Shown here piece by piece: positions 42,979 to 52,006 of a DNA stretch of 64,000 nucleotides (positions are counted from its first letter, which is position 1; every line of letters begins with the position of its first letter). Source of the DNA: Amycolatopsis balhimycina FH 1894 (lineage in GTDB: Bacteria; Actinomycetota; Actinomycetes; Mycobacteriales; Pseudonocardiaceae). The stretch is from positions 784,762-848,761 of the forward strand of contig NZ_KB913037.1 in the NCBI RefSeq assembly GCF_000384295.1, in the 5' to 3' direction. The notes under the pieces are model-generated. The model had not been told where the DNA came from. It was given only the letters and a program-made list of their open reading frames with translations, and made no database searches. The translations under genes were made by a program, and so were the position numbers.

Positions 42979-44745
42979 ATGGGACTGCGCAGCGAAGCTT
43001 GGTTCAACAACCCCGCCGACCCCGGCATGACCGCGCTCTACCTCGAGCGGTACATGAACTGGGGCCTCACCCGCGAGGAGCTGCAGTCCGGCAAGCCGAT
43101 CATCGGGATCGCGCAGACCGGCTCCGACCTCACCCCGTGCAACCGGCACCACCTGCAGCTGGCCGACCGGACCCGGGAAGGCATCCGCGAGGCGGGCGGG
43201 ATCGCCATCGAGTTCCCGGTGCACCCGATCCAGGAGACCGGCAAGCGCCCGACCGCCGCGCTGGACCGCAACCTCGCCTACCTCGGCCTGGTGGAGACGC
43301 TCTACGGCTACCCGATCGACGGCGTCGTGCTCACCACCGGCTGCGATAAGACGACCCCGGCGTGCCTGATGGCCGCCGCGACCGTCGACATCCCCGCCAT
43401 CGTGCTGTCCGGCGGCCCGATGCTCAACGGCTGGCACGGCGGCGAGCGCACCGGGTCCGGCACCATCATCTGGAAGGCGCGGGAGCTGCTCGCCGCCGGC
43501 GAGATCGACGACGCCGGGTTCATGGAGCTCGTCGCGTCGTCCGCGCCGTCACCGGGACACTGCAACACCATGGGCACCGCGTCCACGATGAACGCGCTCG
43601 CCGAGGCGCTCGGGATGAGCCTGCCCGGCTGCGCGGCCATCCCGGCGCCGCACCGCGACCGGGCCCGGATGGCCTACCGCACCGGGCTGCGGATCGTCGA
43701 GATGGTGACCGAAGACCTCAAGCCGTCGGACATCCTGACGCGGGAGGCGTTCGAGAACGCCATCGTGGTGAGCTCCGCGATCGGCGGTTCGACCAACGCG
43801 CCCATCCACATCGGGGCCATCGCCCGGCACATCGGCGTCGACGTCCCGCTGGACGACTGGCAGCGGCTCGGGTACCGGGTGCCGCTGCTGGTCGACCTGC
43901 AGCCCGCGGGCAAGTACCTCGGCGAGGAGTTCCACCGCGCGGGCGGCGTGCCGGCCGTGGTGCACGAGCTGCTGCGCCACGGGCTCGTCCACGAGGACGC
44001 GCCCACGGTCAACGGCCGCACCCTCGGCGAGAACTGCCGCGGCGCCGAGGCCGGCGACCGGGACGTCATCCGCACCTTCGAGACCGCGCTCGTGCCCGAC
44101 GCCGGGTTCCTCGTGCTGAAGGGCAACCTCTTCGACGCGGCGATCATGAAGTCCAGCGTCATCTCACCGGAGTTCCGGCGGCGCTACCTCGCCGGCGGCG
44201 TCTACGAGGGCACCGCGGTCGTGTTCGACGGCCCGGAGGACTACCACGCCCGCATCGACGACCCGGACCTCGGCGTCGACGAGCACTCGCTGCTCGTGAT
44301 GCGGGGCACCGGCCCGCTCGGCTACCCGGGCTCGGCGGAGGTGGTGAACATGCGGCCGCCGGCGGCGCTGATCAAGCGGGGCATCCACGAGCTGCCGTGC
44401 CTCGGCGACGGCCGCCAGTCGGGCACCTCCGGGTCGCCGTCGATCCTCAACGCCTCCCCCGAAGCCGCCGCGGGTGGCGGGCTCGCCGTGCTGCGGACCG
44501 GTGACCGCGTGCGGATCGACCTCGCCGCGGGCACCGCGGACGTCCTCCTCCCGGACGAAGAACTCGCCTTGCGCCACAAGGAACTCGCCGAGTCGGGCGG
44601 CTACCCGGTGCCCGCGGCGCAGACGCCGTGGCAGGAGATCCAGCGGTCGATGGTCGACCAGCTGTGTGACGGCATGGTGCTGCGCCCGGCCGTGGCGTAC
44701 CAGCGGATCGCCGCGACGAAGGGAATCCCCCGCGACAACCACTGA
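42979..44745 (+). CDS. IlvD/Edd-family sugar-acid dehydratase (D-xylonate/L-arabinonate type)
   Basis: 588 aa. The iron-sulfur dehydratase fold is clear: [30 protein letters not shown] and [21 protein letters not shown] carry the cluster Cys residues, and [22 protein letters not shown] is the substrate/phosphate loop. The spacing and the HCNTMGTAS sequence fit the pentonate dehydratases better than dihydroxyacid dehydratase. It probably converts a sugar acid to the 2-keto-3-deoxy acid in oxidative pentose breakdown, a sensible partner for a xyloglucan/xylose-releasing locus. TTGACA (42962) and the ATG are close, suggesting a very short leader. Confidence 0.85.
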   Translation: MGLRSEAWFNNPADPGMTALYLERYMNWGLTREELQSGKPIIGIAQTGSDLTPCNRHHLQLADRTREGIREAGGIAIEFPVHPIQETGKRPTAALDRNLAYLGLVETLYGYPIDGVVLTTGCDKTTPACLMAAATVDIPAIVLSGGPMLNGWHGGERTGSGTIIWKARELLAAGEIDDAGFMELVASSAPSPGHCNTMGTASTMNALAEALGMSLPGCAAIPAPHRDRARMAYRTGLRIVEMVTEDLKPSDILTREAFENAIVVSSAIGGSTNAPIHIGAIARHIGVDVPLDDWQRLGYRVPLLVDLQPAGKYLGEEFHRAGGVPAVVHELLRHGLVHEDAPTVNGRTLGENCRGAEAGDRDVIRTFETALVPDAGFLVLKGNLFDAAIMKSSVISPEFRRRYLAGGVYEGTAVVFDGPEDYHARIDDPDLGVDEHSLLVMRGTGPLGYPGSAEVVNMRPPAALIKRGIHELPCLGDGRQSGTSGSPSILNASPEAAAGGGLAVLRTGDRVRIDLAAGTADVLLPDEELALRHKELAESGGYPVPAAQTPWQEIQRSMVDQLCDGMVLRPAVAYQRIAATKGIPRDNH

Positions 44746-44752
44746 ATTCCCC

Positions 44753-44778
44753 GCTTCGGCCGGGCGGAAAACGGGTAC
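44753..44778 (+). promoter_or_regulatory. SigB/SigF-type promoter of the DUF3040 gene
   Basis: GCTT, 16 bp, GGGTAC: the pattern GTTT-N14/16-GGGTAw of actinobacterial SigB/SigF with one change in the -35. It lies 33 bp before the ATG. Confidence 0.55.
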
Positions 44779-44810
44779 CCACTCCATCAGCCGAGGCGAG
44801 GAGGCCCCCG

Positions 44811-45119
44811 ATGCTCCCCGAGCGAGAACGCCACGCCCTGCGCGCGATCGAAGCGGAGCTGCAAGCGAGCGATCCCGCCTTCGCCGCCGCCTTCAGCGGC
44901 CGCAAGCTGGGCTCCCCCAAACGCTGGAACCTGCTGCTGGTGCTCTGTGACGTCACAGCGGCGGTGATGCTGCTCGTCGGCCTGTTCGCCCGCGACGCCT
45001 CGCTGGTGCTCTGGGGCACGGTGAGCGCGGGCGCGCTGGTGGCGTGGCACATCGCCCGCGCCGAGTCGGTCCGCGTGTCCACTGAGGACGAGACGCCCCG
45101 GGCGGCAGGCGCACCCTGA
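44811..45119 (+). CDS. DUF3040 membrane protein
   Basis: 102 aa. The N-terminal LPERERHALRAIEAELQASDPAFAAAF is the DUF3040 signature, followed by two membrane helices (NLLLVLCDVTAAVMLLVGLF and VLWGTVSAGALVAWHIA). The function of the family, common in actinomycetes, is unknown. A SigF-type promoter and GGCGAGGAGG upstream place it in the stress group. A strong hairpin follows directly. Confidence 0.85.
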   Translation: MLPERERHALRAIEAELQASDPAFAAAFSGRKLGSPKRWNLLLVLCDVTAAVMLLVGLFARDASLVLWGTVSAGALVAWHIARAESVRVSTEDETPRAAGAP

Positions 45120-45123
45120 GCGA

Positions 45124-45173
45124 AACGCCGTACGGCCGTCCACGGTGAGGACCGTGGGCGGCCGTACGGCGTT
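45124..45173 (+). terminator. Intergenic hairpin after the DUF3040 gene
   Basis: AACGCCGTACGGCCG (45124-45138) pairs exactly with 45159-45173; the loop itself contains CCACGGT/ACCGTGG. It should end the DUF3040 transcript before udgX. Confidence 0.75.
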
Positions 45174-45195
45174 CCCGGCTACCCGGGCCCGTCAG

Positions 45196-45221
45196 GTTTA
45201 CCCGCGCGCCCCACAGGGAAT
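45196..45221 (+). promoter_or_regulatory. SigB/SigF-type promoter of udgX
   Basis: GTTT, 16 bp, GGGAAT, ending 10 bp before the ATG at 45232. The -10 differs from GGGTAw at one base, and the short leader makes the site less certain. Confidence 0.4.
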
Positions 45222-45231
45222 TTCCCGGCAC

Positions 45232-45864
45232 ATGCCCGATTCCCGCGGTGCCGAGCCGCCGGACACCACCGACCTCGACCGCCTGCGGTCGGCGGCGTCC
45301 GGCTGCCACGGCTGCCCCCTGTACCAGGACGCGACCCAGACCGTCTTCGGCGAAGGAACGCCCGAGGCGAAGATCCTCGTCGTCGGCGAGCAGCCGGGCG
45401 ACAAGGAGGACCTGGCGGGCGAACCGTTCGTCGGCCCCGCCGGCAAGCTCCTGGACCGGGCTTTCGAAGAAGCCGGTTTCGACCGGCGGTCGCTGTACGT
45501 CACCAACGCCGTCAAGCACTTCAAGTTCAAGCGCGACGAGCGCGGCAAGCGCCGCATCCACCAGAAGCCGGGCCGCACGGAGGTCGTCGCGTGCCGCCCG
45601 TGGCTGCTGGCGGAGCTGCGTGCGGTGCGCCCGGACCTGGTGCTGCTGCTGGGCGCGACGGCCGCGCAGTCGTTGCTGGGCCCGAAGTTCCGGATCACCG
45701 CCCACCGCGGCGAGCCGGTGGACGCGCCGGCGGACGTGGCCGATCTGGTGCCGTCCGCGGTGGCGACGGTCCACCCGTCGGCGGTCCTGCGGGCACCCGA
45801 CCGGGACGAGGCCTACGCCGCCTTCGTCGCCGACCTGAAGGCAGCCGGCAAGACCCTCAGGTGA
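45232..45864 (+). CDS. udgX: UdgX-type uracil-DNA glycosylase
   Basis: 210 aa from ATG 45232. It is a family 4-related uracil-DNA glycosylase with iron-sulfur Cys (GCHGCPL, residues 24-30; ACRPWL near 121), active-site loop GEQPGD (52-57) and the UdgX-specific insertion KRRIHQ (106-111), whose His forms a covalent bond with the abasic deoxyribose after uracil removal. The position of the fourth family-4 cluster Cys reads KHF. ATVHPSAVLR is the C-terminal leucine-loop motif. Its 3' end overlaps the decayed LigD gene by 8 bp. A SigF-like promoter suggests stress induction beside ku. Confidence 0.93.
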   Translation: MPDSRGAEPPDTTDLDRLRSAASGCHGCPLYQDATQTVFGEGTPEAKILVVGEQPGDKEDLAGEPFVGPAGKLLDRAFEEAGFDRRSLYVTNAVKHFKFKRDERGKRRIHQKPGRTEVVACRPWLLAELRAVRPDLVLLLGATAAQSLLGPKFRITAHRGEPVDAPADVADLVPSAVATVHPSAVLRAPDRDEAYAAFVADLKAAGKTLR

Positions 45865-46255
45865 GCTGCGTCAGCGCGGCCTCGGCCGAGGCCGCGTGTT
45901 CGCCGAGCCCGCTCGTAGTGGTCGCGGATGCGCCGCGCGACCGCGCGCAGCTCCGCGACCGGCGTGTCGTCCGGCGGGTCGAGGTCCGGTACGAGCCGGT
46001 CCGGGCGCTCGGGGCATCCACAGTGGACAGCCAGACGTGGAACTCGGCCGTCCCCTGGTTCGCCAGGTATTCCAGCGTCCCGGCGTCCTCGCAGACGACG
46101 TATTCGTCGATGCCGCCGCCGCGCCGGGGGACGCGCCCGACCCGGATCGAATCCGGGAAGTGCTCCCCCGGGTGCTTCTGGAACCAGCCCTGCTCGCCGA
46201 TGCCGTCGGGGAAGCGCCGCAGCGTCAGCGGGCTCGCGCCGGCCGGGCCCCTCAC
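45857..46255 (-). pseudogene. Decayed LigD polymerase-domain (NHEJ) gene
   Basis: From a GTG at 46255 overlapping the ku stop, the minus strand reads SPLTLRRFPDGIGEQGWFQK, then DEYVVCEDAGTLEYLANQGT and EFHVWLSTVD, the LigD primase-polymerase domain from about its residue 35 to 120. After a one-base loss near 46010 the next frame continues RPDRLVPDLDPPDDTPVAEL RAVARRIRD, including the DLDP metal-binding pair. The C-terminal 150 residues are gone, replaced by the convergent udgX. N-terminal truncation, frameshift and C-terminal loss mark it as a pseudogene unless the frameshift is an error. Confidence 0.8.
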
Positions 46256-47175
46256 GACGCCTTCAGCGCCTTCTCGAGTTCGGCGCGCGTCATCTTCGAC
46301 CGGCCCTTCACGCCCTGCTCACGGGCGAGCTTGTCCAGATCGGACTTCGACAGCCCGGAAAGCCCGGGCCGCTTCTTCTTCGGCTCCTTGCCGCCGCGCT
46401 TGCGGTTCTTGACGCTGCGCGACAGCGCCTCGAAGAGGTCGACGACGTCGGCCGACTGCTCCGGCTCCTCTTCGTGGGTGATCTCCTCGCCTGCCTGCTT
46501 GGCCTTGATCAGCTCTTCGACGCGCTTCGAGTACTCGTCGCGGTAGTCCTCGGGCTTCCACGGCGCGGTCATCTCGTCGACCAGGGCGAGGGCCATGTCC
46601 AGCTCCTTGGGCCGCGGCTTCGGCAGCTGCGGGAGCTTGCCCATGACGTCCTTCGGCTTGCGCAGGTCCGCGATGAAGTGCAGCGTGTTGAGCACCATGA
46701 CGTCTTCCCCGGCGCGGATCGCGGCGAGGTATTCCTTGCCGCGCAGCACGAACTTCGCGACGCCCGCCTTCTCGCTGCGGTCCATCGCCCGCAGCAGCAG
46801 GCCGTAGGCCTTGGCGAAGTCCTCCTTCGCCGGCTTGAGCCAGTACGTCTTGTCGAAGAACCACGGGTCGATCTCCTCGAGCTCGACGAACTGCTCGATG
46901 TCGATCCGGCGGGACCGCTCGGGCGCGATTTCGTCCAGCTCGTCCGGTTCGACGAGCACGTGGTCCCCGCCGCCGAGGGCGTAGCCCTTGACGATCTCGT
47001 CCCGGGCGACCTCGTCGCCGGTCCGCTCGTTCACCCGGCGGTTGCGGATCCGGTCCGACGTCCCGCGTTCGAACTGGTGGAAGTGGATCGTGTGGTCCGC
47101 CACCGCCGGGTACAGCTCCACCGGAACGGTGACCAGCCCCAGGCTCAGCGCACCGCTCCACACCGGTCGGGCCAT
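46252..47175 (-). CDS. ku: Ku homodimer protein for non-homologous end joining
   Basis: 307 aa. The Ku core starts MARPVWSGALSLGLVTVPVE LYPAV and contains RRVNERTGDEV, VLVEPDELDEI, WFFDKTYWL, GVAKFVLRGKEYLAAI and LMVLNTLHF-like sequence. After the core, a Lys-rich tail leads to a C-terminal HeH/SAP-like helix pair (GLSKSDLDKLAREQGVKGRSKMTRAELEKAL), an extension seen in actinomycete Ku and expected to bind DNA. It rings DNA ends and recruits LigD. The downstream ligD-like gene is broken, so a partner must be elsewhere. Confidence 0.96.
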   Translation of the reverse strand: MARPVWSGALSLGLVTVPVELYPAVADHTIHFHQFERGTSDRIRNRRVNERTGDEVARDEIVKGYALGGGDHVLVEPDELDEIAPERSRRIDIEQFVELEEIDPWFFDKTYWLKPAKEDFAKAYGLLLRAMDRSEKAGVAKFVLRGKEYLAAIRAGEDVMVLNTLHFIADLRKPKDVMGKLPQLPKPRPKELDMALALVDEMTAPWKPEDYRDEYSKRVEELIKAKQAGEEITHEEEPEQSADVVDLFEALSRSVKNRKRGGKEPKKKRPGLSGLSKSDLDKLAREQGVKGRSKMTRAELEKALKAS

Positions 47176-47185
47176 GTCGGCCTCC

Positions 47186-47383
47186 TCAGGCGACGTCGCT
47201 GGCGCGCCGGCCGGTGGCGTGCAGGCCCAGCATGTCCAGCAGCCGCGCGCAGTCCTCGGCGTCCTTGGCCCGCGCCGCCACGGCCAGTGCCGCCTTGCGC
47301 CGGGAACGCTCCAGTTCCGGCGAGTCCCCGCCGTCGGCGAGCAGGTCCGCCACCGGCCGCAGGTCGTTCCGCTTGTCTCGCAT
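47186..47383 (-). CDS. Small 65-aa protein upstream of ku
   Basis: 65 aa, mostly helical and charged (MRDKRNDLRPVADLLADGGD, then helices rich in Ala/Arg). GGGGAGCC precedes the ATG, and the stop is 10 bp before the ku ATG, so it likely forms an operon with ku. I do not recognise a family. Codon bias is normal for the region. Confidence 0.6.
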   Translation of the reverse strand: MRDKRNDLRPVADLLADGGDSPELERSRRKAALAVAARAKDAEDCARLLDMLGLHATGRRASDVA

Positions 47384-47427
47384 CTTGGCTCCCCTCGGTC
47401 AGTCCCCGGTGCTCCTTCGCCGACGGA

Positions 47428-47453
47428 TTACCCCGGATCACCCCGCGCGACAC
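47428..47453 (-). promoter_or_regulatory. Possible SigB/SigF-type promoter of the ku operon
   Basis: Minus strand: GTGT, 16 bp, GGGTAA, 45 bp upstream of the 65-aa gene. The -10 fits; the -35 has one change. Confidence 0.45.
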
Positions 47454-47558
47454 GGGAGTCACCGAAGACGATCCACGCTAGGCCGAACGAGTGAATTCGG
47501 CTGGTACCGGCCCCGAAGACGGGCAAGGTGGTGAGATCCACGTCACACAGGAGGTCGG

Positions 47559-47771
47559 ATGGGCGCCCAGCTCCGCATCAGCCGCGAGGAAGGGGCACTC
47601 CCCTGCGAGGTCTGCGGGTTCCCGACGATGCACGTGGCCCAGGTCGTCGCCGACGACGGGACGGTGCTCGGCCGCACCCTGGTCTGCACGACCTGCCAGC
47701 TCGCCAAGCAGCACCCGGAACCGGCGGCGACCGAAGCGGAGGCCCCACCGGACGAGGTCCAGACCGCTTAG
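47559..47771 (+). CDS. Small zinc-ribbon-like protein
   Basis: 70 aa with two CxxC pairs, LPCEVCGFPTMH (about residue 16) and LVCTTCQLAKQH (about residue 48), enough to bind one zinc. AGGAGGTCGG precedes the ATG. The C-terminus is acidic and probably disordered. No named family is recognised. It sits alone between the ku operon (divergent) and a convergent GAF-ANTAR gene. Confidence 0.7.
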   Translation: MGAQLRISREEGALPCEVCGFPTMHVAQVVADDGTVLGRTLVCTTCQLAKQHPEPAATEAEAPPDEVQTA

Positions 47772-47773
47772 CC

Positions 47774-47799
47774 CGTCCGTCCGGGTACCCGGACGGACG
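47774..47799. terminator. Perfect 26-bp palindrome between convergent genes
   Basis: CGTCCGTCCGGGT and its exact complement, without loop, three bases after the zinc-ribbon stop and 14 bp before the GAF-ANTAR stop. It can act as a bidirectional terminator. Confidence 0.75.
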
Positions 47800-47812
47800 A
47801 CACGCCGGCCGC

Positions 47813-48541
47813 TCAGGCGGTGGTCGCGACCGCCGCCACGAACTCCGCCGCCACCTCGTGGAGCTTGCGGTTGCCGTCCTGAGAACGTTTCACCAGGCGC
47901 TGGAACGCCTCCTCCGCCGTGATGCGGTGCGCGGCCATGAGGATTCCCTTGGCCTGGTCGATCACCGCGCGGGTCTCCAGCGCCCGGTTGAGCTGGTCGA
48001 CCAGCTCACGCGCCGCGAAGTACCGGCGGGCGCTGCGCAGGCCGATCACCACCGTCGCGGTGTACAGCTCGAGGATCTTCGTCCCCAGCTCGCTGAACCC
48101 GTGTTCGCCGAACCCGAAGAGGTTCACCGCGCCGGACATGTCCTCGTCCACCGTCAGCGGCGCGGCGAGGAAACTGGCGACGCCCAGCTGTTCGGCCGAC
48201 GACACGAACTGCGGCCAGATGTCCCCCACCGCCCCGACGCCGACCCGGACCGGCTGCCCGGTCTCGGCGGCCCGCAGGCACGGCCCGTCCCCGATCCGGT
48301 ACTGCTCGCGGTCGAAGTTCACCGCCCGCTGGTCGGTGCTGGCGACCGTTTCCGGTACGCCCTCGCGCACCAGGGTGATGCTCGCCATGTCGGCCCCCGG
48401 CACCACCTGCACCGCGTGGTCGCACACCGCCTGCAGCATCTGGCCGAGATCGAGCTCGGTGTCCAGCATCGCGGTCAGCGACTCCATCGCGACTGTGACT
48501 TCGTCCAGCCGCGCGGTGAGCTGCTCATGGCCGCCCGTCAT
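47813..48541 (-). CDS. GAF-ANTAR RNA-binding antiterminator regulator
   Basis: 242 aa. An N-terminal GAF domain (about residues 20-165; DMASITLVREG, RIGDGPCLRAAETGQPVRV, GVASFLAAPL) is followed by a C-terminal ANTAR domain (about 175-235; ALETRAVIDQAKGILMAAHRITAEEAFQRLVKRSQ). ANTAR domains bind paired hairpins in RNA to prevent termination. The GAF signal is unknown. It shares this architecture with the protein at 56002, and both lie within the sigma-factor stress island. Confidence 0.92.
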   Translation of the reverse strand: MTGGHEQLTARLDEVTVAMESLTAMLDTELDLGQMLQAVCDHAVQVVPGADMASITLVREGVPETVASTDQRAVNFDREQYRIGDGPCLRAAETGQPVRVGVGAVGDIWPQFVSSAEQLGVASFLAAPLTVDEDMSGAVNLFGFGEHGFSELGTKILELYTATVVIGLRSARRYFAARELVDQLNRALETRAVIDQAKGILMAAHRITAEEAFQRLVKRSQDGNRKLHEVAAEFVAAVATTA

Positions 48542-48843
48542 CTGGTGACGCCCCTCATTCTTCTGCTCAGGGCGCTGGAGGACCAGGGAGGACCCGGGCG
48601 CGCGCCACTAGTGGGCCGCTAGCGCTTTAACGGGTCCAGCGCGAGATTACTGCATCCCACCTGCCCCGGGCACGAGCGGTCACCGCTGCGGCGCGCCACA
48701 CGCCCATTCGGAGCAACGCCGGTTGCGAGCCCTCACCACGCGGTTAGGCTCGGGTGAACGGTTCAACCCAGCAGCCGGCCTCGATCCCCCTCGAGAGCGC
48801 GGCGGCCCCGCCGCGCTTCACCCCAGGACGGCGGCGAACCGAC
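48542..48843. other. Divergent intergenic region
   Basis: It should hold promoters for the GAF-ANTAR gene (minus) and STAS gene (plus). GCTTTAACGGGT near 48623 is vaguely promoter-like. An open frame from GTG 48754 would add 30 residues to the STAS protein, with TAGGCT just upstream, so a longer leaderless form is possible. Nothing else is evident. Confidence 0.4.
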
Positions 48844-49209
48844 ATGAACCTTCCCCGAGCCCGGCACCCGGCACTCCGGCTGCGGACGACGTGGCCCGCT
48901 CCGCACGCGGTCCTGGTGACCGCCCGCGGTGACCTCGACAGCGCGACCGCGGAGGACCTGGCCGCACTGCTTTCCGACCGCCTGTGGGCGACGCCGGAGC
49001 ACCTGACCGTCGATCTGTCCGAAGTGGACTTCCTCGGCGTGGCGGGCCTCCGCGTGCTGCTCCACGCGGCGCTCCAGGCCGAGCAGAACGGCACCGGCCT
49101 GCTCGTGGTCACCGGGGCGAACCCGACGGTCCGGCGTGCTCTTCGCGTGACGGGAACGGACCGTCGGCTCGCTCTGTGCGCCTCCCGGCCCGAGCCCGCG
49201 CCCGCTTAG
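48844..49209 (+). CDS. STAS-domain anti-sigma-factor antagonist-like protein
   Basis: 121 aa from ATG 48844; a start at GTG 48754 is possible. STAS fold: [21 protein letters not shown], then [20 protein letters not shown]. The segment that in SpoIIAA/RsbV reads DSSG, with the regulatory phospho-Ser, reads GVAG here, so control by an RsbW-type kinase through that Ser is not possible. It may be constitutive or act in another partner switch. Its last 101 bp overlap the 3' end of ctaD on the other strand. Confidence 0.85.
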   Translation: MNLPRARHPALRLRTTWPAPHAVLVTARGDLDSATAEDLAALLSDRLWATPEHLTVDLSEVDFLGVAGLRVLLHAALQAEQNGTGLLVVTGANPTVRRALRVTGTDRRLALCASRPEPAPA

Positions 49210-50890
49210 ACCGCACGTGCTGCTCTTCCAGCAGCCGCTCCACGACCTCCGGGTGGTGCAGCTCGAACGCCGGCCGCTCCGAGCGGATCCGCGGCAGGTC
49301 GAGGAAGTTGTGCCGCGGCGGCGGGCAGGTGGTGGCCCACTCCAGGGAGTTGCCGAACCCCCACGGGTCGTCGACCAGGACCTGCTCGCCGTAGCGGTAG
49401 CTCTTGACGACGTTCCAGATGAACGGCAGCGTCGACGCGCCGAGGATGAACGCGCCGATCGTCGAGATGGTGTTCAGTGTCGTGAATCCGTCCGTGGACA
49501 GGTAGTCCGCGTAGCGGCGTGGCATGCCGATGTCGCCCAGCCAGTGCTGAATGAGGAACGTCGTGTGGAAGCCGATGAACGTCGTCCAGAAGTGCCACTT
49601 GCCGAGCCGCTCGTCGAGCATCCGGCCGGTCATCTTCGGGAACCAGAAGTAGATCCCGGCGAAGGTGGCGAACACGATCGTGCCGAACAGCACGTAGTGG
49701 AAGTGCGCGACGACGAAGTACGAGTCGGTCACGTGGAAGTCCAGCGGCGGCGACGCGAGGATGACACCGGTGAGGCCGCCGAACAGGAAGGTCACCATGA
49801 ACCCGACCGACCACAGCATCGGCGTCTCGAAGCTCAGGTTCCCCTTCCACATCGTGCCGATCCAGTTGAAGAACTTGATCCCGGTCGGCACCGCGATCAG
49901 GAACGTCATGATCGAAAAGAACGGCAGCAGCACGGCGCCGGTGGCGAACATGTGGTGCGCCCACACCGTCGCCGACAGCCCGGTGATCGCGATCGTGGCG
50001 AACACCATCAGCCGGTAGCCGTACAGCGGCTTCCGGCTGAACACCGGCACTATCTCGGTGACGATCCCGAAGTACGGCAGGGCGACGATGTAGACCTCGG
50101 GGTGGCCGAAGAACCAGAAGAGGTGCTGGAACATGATCGCCCCGCCGTTCTCGGGGTCGAAAACGTGCGCGCCGAGCCGGCGGTCCGCCTCGAGGCCGAA
50201 CAGCGCGGCCGTCAGGATCGGGAACGCCAGCAGGATGAGGATGGCGGTGAACAGGATGTTCCAGGTGAACAGCGGCATCCGCCACATCGTCATCCCGGGA
50301 CAGCGCAGGGTCACGATCGTGGTGGTCATGTTGACCGCGCCGAGGATGGTCCCGAGCCCGGACACGATCAGGCCCATGATCCACAGGTCGCCGCCGATGC
50401 CCGGTGAGTGGATGGCGTTCGACAGCGGTGTGTAGGCCGTCCACCCGAAGTCCGGCGCGCCGCCGGGGGTGAGGAACGAGCTGATCACGATCAGCCCGCC
50501 GAACAGGTACAGCCAGTAGGCGAACCCGTTGAGCCGTGGGAACGCGACGTCCGGCGCGCCGATCTGCAGCGGCAGGATGTAGTTGGCGAACCCGAACAGG
50601 TTCGGGGTGGCGTAGAGCAGCAGCATGATCGTGCCGTGCATGGTGAACAGCTGGTTGTACTGCTCCGGGGAGAGGAACTGCAGCCCCGGCCGGGCCAGCT
50701 CGCCGCGCATCAGCAGCGCCATCGCGCCGCCCGCCATGAAGAAGAGGAACGACGTCACCAGGTAGAGCAGCCCGATCTGCTTCGGGTCCGTGGTCCGCAT
50801 CAGGGCCAGGAGCGTCCCGCCCTTGGGGCCGCGTCGCGCCACGGCCAAGGGCACCGCTTGAAGGGTCGGTGCCGGCTTCAGTTCGGTCAT
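49109..50890 (-). CDS. ctaD: Cytochrome c oxidase subunit I (CtaD)
   Basis: 593 aa from ATG 50890 (two further in-frame residues are possible). Twelve helices with the heme-copper signatures: [15 protein letters not shown] (heme a His), [17 protein letters not shown] (CuB His and cross-linked Tyr), WAHHMFATG (CuB His pair) and [11 protein letters not shown] (hemes a/a3). The proton-channel motif [17 protein letters not shown] is present. It is the catalytic subunit of aa3 oxidase. No other subunit genes are adjacent, as often for actinomycete ctaD. The hydrophilic C-terminal tail runs into the convergent STAS gene and is Arg-rich, so its end may be longer than functionally needed. Confidence 0.95.
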   Translation of the reverse strand: MTELKPAPTLQAVPLAVARRGPKGGTLLALMRTTDPKQIGLLYLVTSFLFFMAGGAMALLMRGELARPGLQFLSPEQYNQLFTMHGTIMLLLYATPNLFGFANYILPLQIGAPDVAFPRLNGFAYWLYLFGGLIVISSFLTPGGAPDFGWTAYTPLSNAIHSPGIGGDLWIMGLIVSGLGTILGAVNMTTTIVTLRCPGMTMWRMPLFTWNILFTAILILLAFPILTAALFGLEADRRLGAHVFDPENGGAIMFQHLFWFFGHPEVYIVALPYFGIVTEIVPVFSRKPLYGYRLMVFATIAITGLSATVWAHHMFATGAVLLPFFSIMTFLIAVPTGIKFFNWIGTMWKGNLSFETPMLWSVGFMVTFLFGGLTGVILASPPLDFHVTDSYFVVAHFHYVLFGTIVFATFAGIYFWFPKMTGRMLDERLGKWHFWTTFIGFHTTFLIQHWLGDIGMPRRYADYLSTDGFTTLNTISTIGAFILGASTLPFIWNVVKSYRYGEQVLVDDPWGFGNSLEWATTCPPPRHNFLDLPRIRSERPAFELHHPEVVERLLEEQHVRSKRARARAGRRTERADGPFPSREEHAGPSGSPR

Positions 50891-50972
50891 CCGCAACTCC
50901 CGTCGCCGGATTATCCGTACTCTGCGTCATACCCCTGATGACCGAACGGCGCCCTACCCCGTACGGGTGAAA

Positions 50973-51938
50973 CTATTCGCGCAGGGCCGGGAGCAGCTCC
51001 TTTTCGGCGAAATCCAGAAAGCCCTCCTGCTGGTCGCCGCCGATCTGCACCAGGGCGACGTCGGTGAAGCCCGCCTTCTCGAACTCGCGAACGCTCTCGA
51101 CGATCGGCTCGGCGTCCGGGCCGCACGGGATCGAGCCGGCGACGTCGTCCTCGCGGACGAACTGCGTGGCCCCGGCGAAACCGGACGGACCCGGCAGCTC
51201 GGCGTTGACCTTCCAGCCCCCGGCGAACCAGCGGAACTGCTCGTGCGCGCGCTTCACCGCCGCATCCCGGTCGGTGCCCCACGACACCGGCAGCTGCCCG
51301 ACCTTGCGGCTCGGCGCGCCGCCGAGCTTCGTCGCGTCCCACTCGCTCGACAGCTCCGCCTTCGGCTCGACGGCGATCATCACGTCCGCGACGGGGGCGA
51401 ACCGCTGGACCGACTGCGAACCGGACACGGCGACCCCGATCGGGATCCGCTTCTCCGGCAGGTCCCACAGCTTCGCCGAATCGACGCGGAAGTGCTTGCC
51501 CTCGTAGTCGAAGTACCCGCCGTCGAACAGGCCGCCGATGATCTGCACGGCCTCGGCGAGCATGTCGTGCCGGACGTTGGCCGGCGGCCAGCCACGGCCG
51601 ACGACGTGCTCGTTGAGGTTCTCGCCCGCGCCGAGGCCGAGGGTGAACCGGCCGCCCGAGAGCGCCTGCACGGTCGCGGCCTTCTGCGCCACCACCGCGG
51701 GGTGGTAGCGCATGGTCGGGCACGTCACGTAGGTCATCAGCTCGACGCGTTCGGTGGACTGCGTGACCGCGCCCAGCACGCTCCAGGCGTACGGCGCGTG
51801 GCCCTGTTCGTCGAGCCAAGGCGAGTAGTGGTCGCTCATGACCTCGAAGTCGAAGCCGGCCTGTTCCGCCTCGGCGGCGAACCGGACCAGGTCGTTCGGT
51901 CCCGCCTGCTCGGTCATCAGGGTGTAGCCGATCCGCAT
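50973..51938 (-). CDS. LLM-class F420-dependent oxidoreductase (G6PDH-like subgroup)
   Basis: 321 aa from ATG 51938 (GAGGAGGCGCCG upstream). It starts MRIGYTLMTEQAGPNDLVRF and carries EVMSDHYSPWLDEQGHAPYAW, MTYVTCPTMRYHPAVVAQKA, LGLGAGENLNEHVVGRGWPP, PIGVAVSGSQSVQ and FRWFAGGWKVNAELP, matching the F420-dependent glucose-6-phosphate dehydrogenase-like branch (TIGR03557-type). The exact substrate is uncertain, since many members are not sugar dehydrogenases. A SigF-type promoter is divergent from that of the sigma operon. Confidence 0.9.
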   Translation of the reverse strand: MRIGYTLMTEQAGPNDLVRFAAEAEQAGFDFEVMSDHYSPWLDEQGHAPYAWSVLGAVTQSTERVELMTYVTCPTMRYHPAVVAQKAATVQALSGGRFTLGLGAGENLNEHVVGRGWPPANVRHDMLAEAVQIIGGLFDGGYFDYEGKHFRVDSAKLWDLPEKRIPIGVAVSGSQSVQRFAPVADVMIAVEPKAELSSEWDATKLGGAPSRKVGQLPVSWGTDRDAAVKRAHEQFRWFAGGWKVNAELPGPSGFAGATQFVREDDVAGSIPCGPDAEPIVESVREFEKAGFTDVALVQIGGDQQEGFLDFAEKELLPALRE

Positions 51939-51967
51939 CGGCGCCTCCTCTCGGGTCGGCTCTCCGC

Positions 51968-51993
51968 GTACCCGCCACACGAGGTCCGTAACC
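51968..51993 (-). promoter_or_regulatory. SigB/SigF-type promoter of the F420 oxidoreductase gene
   Basis: Minus strand: GGTTAC, 14 bp, GGGTAC, about 30 bp upstream of the ATG at 51938. Confidence 0.6.
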
Positions 51994-52006
51994 CGCGCAG
52001 CCGGAC

